A DNA stretch of 7,271 nt, from the NCBI GenBank assembly GCA_903858195.1, contig CAIOHW010000387.1:1-7271 (forward strand). Direction: 5' to 3'. A model generated the notes under the pieces. It ran no database searches. It was given only the letters and a program-made list of their open reading frames with translations, and had not been told where the DNA came from. The position numbers were made by a program, and so were the translations under genes. The stretch comes from Oligoflexia bacterium. Lineage in GTDB: Bacteria > Bdellovibrionota > UBA1018. Below, in pieces: positions 4,565-7,271 of the stretch (positions within the stretch are counted from its first letter, which is position 1; each line of letters starts with the position of its first letter).

Positions 4565-6677
4565 GACCGGCGTTTTTTCGCAGGTCCAGTACGTCAAGGG
4601 CGTAGGACCCAGGCTCGGTGCTGTTTTTGCGAGCCGCGGCATCGAGAGTGTCCGCGACCTGCTGACCTTTTTTCCCCGCGCTTACGAGGATCGCACGCGC
4701 CTCAAGACCGTGGCCACGCTTGAGGAGGGGATCAAGTCGAGTGTTGCCGTCCGGGTGCTCTCCTCGCGCAAGATCCAGATGCGAGGCGGAAGATCCATCC
4801 TCGAAGCTCGTGCGACTGACGACACCGGCACCCTTTCGCTCAAGTGGTTCCACGCCCCCCGCGGCCTCGACGCGAGGCTGGCGGCCGGAACCCAGATCAT
4901 CGTGACCGGAACGCCCAAGCTCTACCTCGGTCGTCACGAGATGATCCATCCCGAGATCAGCTGGGGCCAGAGCACCGAGGTGAGCGACCTCAACGTGGGC
5001 CGGATCGTACCCGTTTACACGGAGCTCGACGGCATCCCGAGCCGCTCCTTTCGAAAGGTTCTTTGGGAGGCGATCCAAAAATTCGGAGCTTCTTTTCCCG
5101 AGGACCTTCCCGAAACCTGCCGGGCACGGCACTCGCTTCCTACCGCATCCGAATCGATCCGCGAGATCCACTTCCCTTCGAACGAAGAGGACATCCCTGC
5201 GCTAGTGGGTTTTGCGACCCGCTGGCATGCACGGTTCATCTACGAGGAGTTCTTCAAGTTCGAGTTCTTCGTGCTCCAGCGCAGGCTCAGGATGCAACGT
5301 GAGCTGGCAAGGCCCGTGGGAGTGGCCGGCGGGCGAAAGGCCGCCGACGATCTCGAAGCCTCGCTTCCCTTCGAACTGACCGGAGGCCAGAAGGTCGCAA
5401 TGAAGGAGATCCTCGACGATCTGGCGCGGGATCATCCAATGAACCGTCTGGTACAGGGTGATGTCGGCTCTGGAAAAACCGTGGTTGCACTTCTCACCGC
5501 TGCAGCAGCGCTTGCCGAAGGGGCGCAGGCTGCACTCATGGCGCCGACCGAGATTCTCGCCGAGCAGCACTTCAAAAACACGCAGAAGCTGCTGGGAGGC
5601 CGGATCCGCACGGCGCTGCTCACCGGCAAGACGCCGGAATCGGAGCGAAAAGTCCTGCTCGAAAGGCTCAGACAGGGTGAGCCACTGCTCTTGATCGGCA
5701 CGCATGCGCTGCTCGAAGATCCGGTGGAGTTTGCCGAGCTTGCCGTCGTGTTGATCGACGAGCAGCACCGCTTCGGTGTCGAGCAGCGACGCACGCTGCG
5801 CAAGAAGGGGGGCGACCGCATCCCGCATGCCCTGCTTCTCACCGCGACTCCGATTCCGCGGACGCTCGCGCTCACCGCGTATGGAGACTTGGCCGTCACG
5901 ACGATCCGCGAGCTCCCTCCGGGGCGCTCTCCGATCCGCACCGAGGTGGTCCTGGCCAACCAGCGCGCCCGCACCTACGAGCTGATCCGCTCGGAGCTCA
6001 GGGCCGGGCATCAGGCCTATTTCATCTATCCACTCATCCAAGACAGCGAGGCCGAGGGATTCACCTCCCTTCGATCGGCGATGACCGAGGCCGAGACGCT
6101 CGCCACCGAGGTTTTTCCGGAGTTCAAGGTCGGCCTGCTTCATGGACAACTCAGGCCCGACGAGAAGTCCGAGATCATGGACCGCTTCAAGCGAGGCGAG
6201 CTCCATATCCTCGTGTCGACCACAGTGGTCGAGGTGGGCGTCGACGTTCCAAACGCCACCATCATGGTGATCGAACATGCCGAGCGCTTCGGCCTCTCGC
6301 AGCTCCACCAGCTCAGGGGCCGAGTCGGCCGCGGGAGCGCCCAGTCGTACTGCTTCCTGCTCTCTCATCCGCGGGTGGGCGAGCTCACCGCCGAACGGCT
6401 CAAGGTTCTTGAAGGCTCGCAGGACGGTTTCGAGATCGCCGAAGCCGACCTGAGGCTTCGCGGCCCCGGCGAGTTTCTGGGCACACGCCAGTCCGGGGCC
6501 CTCCCCTTTCGGATGGCAGATCTGGTCCGCGACAAAGACTGGCTCATCAAGGCCCGAGAGGATGTGATCGAGCTGCTCCAGGTCGATCCCCACCTGGACC
6601 GACCTGGACAAAAGCCCCTTCGGGAGTTCCTCGCCCGCGAGGGCAGGCTCCAGATGGAGCTCCTCAAGACCTCGTGA
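4512..6677 (+). CDS. recG: ATP-dependent DNA helicase RecG
   Basis: RecG is a monomeric superfamily 2 translocase that remodels stalled forks, D-loops and Holliday junctions. From ATG 4512 the protein is 721 residues (693 in E. coli). Its first about 19 residues are Ser/Thr-rich. The N-terminal region then has VKGVGPRLG (HhH-like) and LLTFFPRAYEDRTRL, followed by the OB-fold wedge (to about 170), with MIHPE. Helicase domain 1 has Walker A GDVGSGKT (316-323, K322), APTEILAEQH, the DEQHR motif II (416-420) and TATPIPRT. Domain 2 has TTVVEVGVDVPNA and motif VI QLRGRVGRG (600-608). The C-terminal end holds LRLRGPGEFLGTRQSG, the RecG-specific translocation (TRG) region. All catalytic motifs are intact. 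There is no start codon in this frame between the greA stop and the conserved domain, so translation must begin inside greA at 4512 or 4497. Confidence 0.97.
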   Translation: MPPKDKSTTKSSTSSTSETGVFSQVQYVKGVGPRLGAVFASRGIESVRDLLTFFPRAYEDRTRLKTVATLEEGIKSSVAVRVLSSRKIQMRGGRSILEARATDDTGTLSLKWFHAPRGLDARLAAGTQIIVTGTPKLYLGRHEMIHPEISWGQSTEVSDLNVGRIVPVYTELDGIPSRSFRKVLWEAIQKFGASFPEDLPETCRARHSLPTASESIREIHFPSNEEDIPALVGFATRWHARFIYEEFFKFEFFVLQRRLRMQRELARPVGVAGGRKAADDLEASLPFELTGGQKVAMKEILDDLARDHPMNRLVQGDVGSGKTVVALLTAAAALAEGAQAALMAPTEILAEQHFKNTQKLLGGRIRTALLTGKTPESERKVLLERLRQGEPLLLIGTHALLEDPVEFAELAVVLIDEQHRFGVEQRRTLRKKGGDRIPHALLLTATPIPRTLALTAYGDLAVTTIRELPPGRSPIRTEVVLANQRARTYELIRSELRAGHQAYFIYPLIQDSEAEGFTSLRSAMTEAETLATEVFPEFKVGLLHGQLRPDEKSEIMDRFKRGELHILVSTTVVEVGVDVPNATIMVIEHAERFGLSQLHQLRGRVGRGSAQSYCFLLSHPRVGELTAERLKVLEGSQDGFEIAEADLRLRGPGEFLGTRQSGALPFRMADLVRDKDWLIKAREDVIELLQVDPHLDRPGQKPLREFLAREGRLQMELLKTS

Positions 6678-6727
6678 TGCCGACCTAAGGCCTCGAATCT
6701 TAAATAAAACCCAATGATTCCAAGCGG

Positions 6728-6755
6728 TTTAATTGAGGTTTGCCATCATTATAAT
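6728..6755 (+). promoter_or_regulatory. sigma70-type promoter for the XRE regulator gene
   Basis: A perfect TATAAT (6750-6755) stands in an AT-rich island after recG. TTTAAT (6728-6733) is a moderate -35 with a 16-base spacer. A start site near 6762 would leave a leader of about 12 bases before the ATG at 6775. Confidence 0.6.
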
Positions 6756-6774
6756 GCCATGCGTTAATTAGAGG
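6729..6774. repeat. nested repeats and palindrome around the -10 box (candidate operator)
   Basis: The perfect palindrome CATTATAATG (6747-6756) contains the -10 hexamer. It is flanked by direct copies of TGCCAT (6741-6746 and 6755-6760) and, outside those, by TTAATTGAGG (6729-6738) and TTAATTAGAGG (6764-6774). The arrangement suits autoregulation by the adjacent XRE protein, but no binding has been shown. Confidence 0.4.
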
Positions 6775-7239
6775 ATGGGTCATGCTGGTCGCAAGTCAGC
6801 ATCCTTGGTCGGGAACTTCCTGAGACAGCGCCGCGAAGCGGTAGGTCTGTCCCAAAGGGCCCTTGGCCAGCGCTTCAACCCCCCGGTCACCACCCAGTTC
6901 ATCTCGAATGTCGAACGCGGCGTCACTCCACTGCCCCCGGGGCATATCGCGACACTCAGTCGTGAGCTCAGGCTCAGCGAAGCCGAGCTCATGACGGTGC
7001 TCGAGCGCGAGTACCTTCTCAAGCTCAGCGACAAGATGGGAGTGGCCTCGAACCCGGATCCGCAGGGGCACTCGGCGCTTGCCGAGCTCGAGCGCCGTCC
7101 GCTTCCGAGGCCCCTCCTGGTCGAGGAGCACGATTTTGAGTTCATGTGTTCGCTTTATGACGCCCTGAGGGCTGCCGACGAAAAGACCAAACAAGAATTC
7201 GCGGCACTCTGCCAAAAGCTCCTCCGTGTGACAAAATAG
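6775..7239 (+). CDS. XRE-family helix-turn-helix transcriptional regulator
   Basis: This 154-residue protein has an N-terminal XRE/Cro-C1 type HTH at about residues 12-65: VGNFLRQRREAVGLSQRALG covers helices 1-2, and TQFISNVERG (40-49) is the recognition helix and turn, where the common ISxWERG has Val for Trp. Helices 4-5 follow (PPGHIATLSRELRLSEAEL). The C-terminal part (about 75-154) is charged, has no recognised ligand domain, and ends in a helix (EKTKQEFAALCQKLLRV) that could mediate dimerisation. The ATG at 6775 has GAGG directly abutting it, with no spacer, so initiation may be non-canonical; TTG at 6805 (codon 11), just before the HTH, is an alternative start. It has its own promoter after recG. 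Its target is unknown; self-regulation is suggested by repeats over the -10 box. Confidence 0.88.
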   Translation: MGHAGRKSASLVGNFLRQRREAVGLSQRALGQRFNPPVTTQFISNVERGVTPLPPGHIATLSRELRLSEAELMTVLEREYLLKLSDKMGVASNPDPQGHSALAELERRPLPRPLLVEEHDFEFMCSLYDALRAADEKTKQEFAALCQKLLRVTK

Positions 7240-7246
7240 CGGAGAG

Positions 7247-7271
7247 ATGGAACCTGCTCCTGTAAAACCAC
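7247..7271 (+). CDS. possible start of the next gene, truncated by the window edge
   Basis: An ATG at 7247, 8 bases after the XRE stop, opens a frame (MEPAPVKP) that runs off the right edge. GGAGAG sits immediately before it (7241-7246), the same abutting arrangement as at the XRE gene. Eight codons are too few to identify a product or prove it is a gene. Confidence 0.35.

Noticed and set aside
4070..4642. 190-codon minus-strand frame opposite greA
   Set aside because: Asp/Gly/Leu-rich antisense shadow of greA; no RBS or recognisable domain.
5202..6611. 469-codon open frame on the minus strand inside recG
   Set aside because: It is antisense to a fully recognisable RecG and has no recognisable domain or RBS; it reflects codon bias of the real gene.
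6678..6727. Terminator after recG
   Set aside because: I looked for a GC stem with a T-run and found only the short AGGCCT palindrome and AT-rich sequence; nothing supports a terminator call.
6759..6767. Minimal open frame ATG-CGT-TAA in the XRE leader
   Set aside because: It coincides with the expected transcription start region and has no RBS; most likely chance.
6782..6823. Short out-of-frame ORF at ATG 6782 with GAGG at normal spacing
   Set aside because: It encodes only 13 residues before a stop. The better RBS spacing is curious, but the HTH frame from 6775 or 6805 is clearly the gene.

Overview
The window is GC-rich bacterial DNA (above about 60% GC by eye) and densely coded. It looks like chromosomal core and near-core sequence; I see no transposase, integrase, tRNA, rRNA or CRISPR array. 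The organism is probably Gram-negative. It has Sec-type signal peptides, a nucleotide-sugar enzyme of the kind used for surface polysaccharide, and an XRE regulator with a QFISNxERG recognition region that I associate with Bdellovibrio-like and other former deltaproteobacterial genomes. That placement is inference from protein flavour only and is weak.

Layout, left to right. (1) 1-770, plus strand: 3' part of a PfkB-family sugar/nucleoside kinase whose start lies outside the window. (2) 846-1166, plus strand: a small exported protein with a clear signal peptide and an extremely hydrophilic, Cys-free mature part. It is followed by a C(UUCG)G-capped GC hairpin. (3) 3152-1216, minus strand: a two-gene unit with an ATGA overlap. 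The first gene is a TIGR02757/DUF2400 protein carrying endonuclease III-like DTH and four-cysteine motifs. The second is a UDP-glucuronate decarboxylase-like SDR enzyme. (4) 3237-6677, plus strand: a tight run of four genes, namely an unknown membrane-associated protein, an eight-cysteine zinc-ribbon protein, greA and recG. (5) 6678-6774: an AT-rich intergenic island with a perfect TATAAT. (6) 6775-7239, plus strand: an XRE-type regulator, followed by the first codons of a possible next gene.

Functionally, greA and recG link transcript-cleavage rescue of stalled RNA polymerase with rescue of stalled replication forks. recG has no usable start codon outside greA, so the two are physically and probably translationally coupled. 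The zinc-ribbon gene just upstream may belong to the same transcript. The DUF2400 gene (possible DNA-repair-fold protein) and the decarboxylase are coupled by overlap but have no obvious shared pathway.

I do not see a clearly new multi-gene system here. The points most worth a second look are the greA/recG overprint that creates a Ser/Thr-rich RecG leader, the predicted Fe-S motif on the DUF2400 protein, the secreted hydrophilin-like protein, and the nested repeats around the -10 box of the XRE gene.
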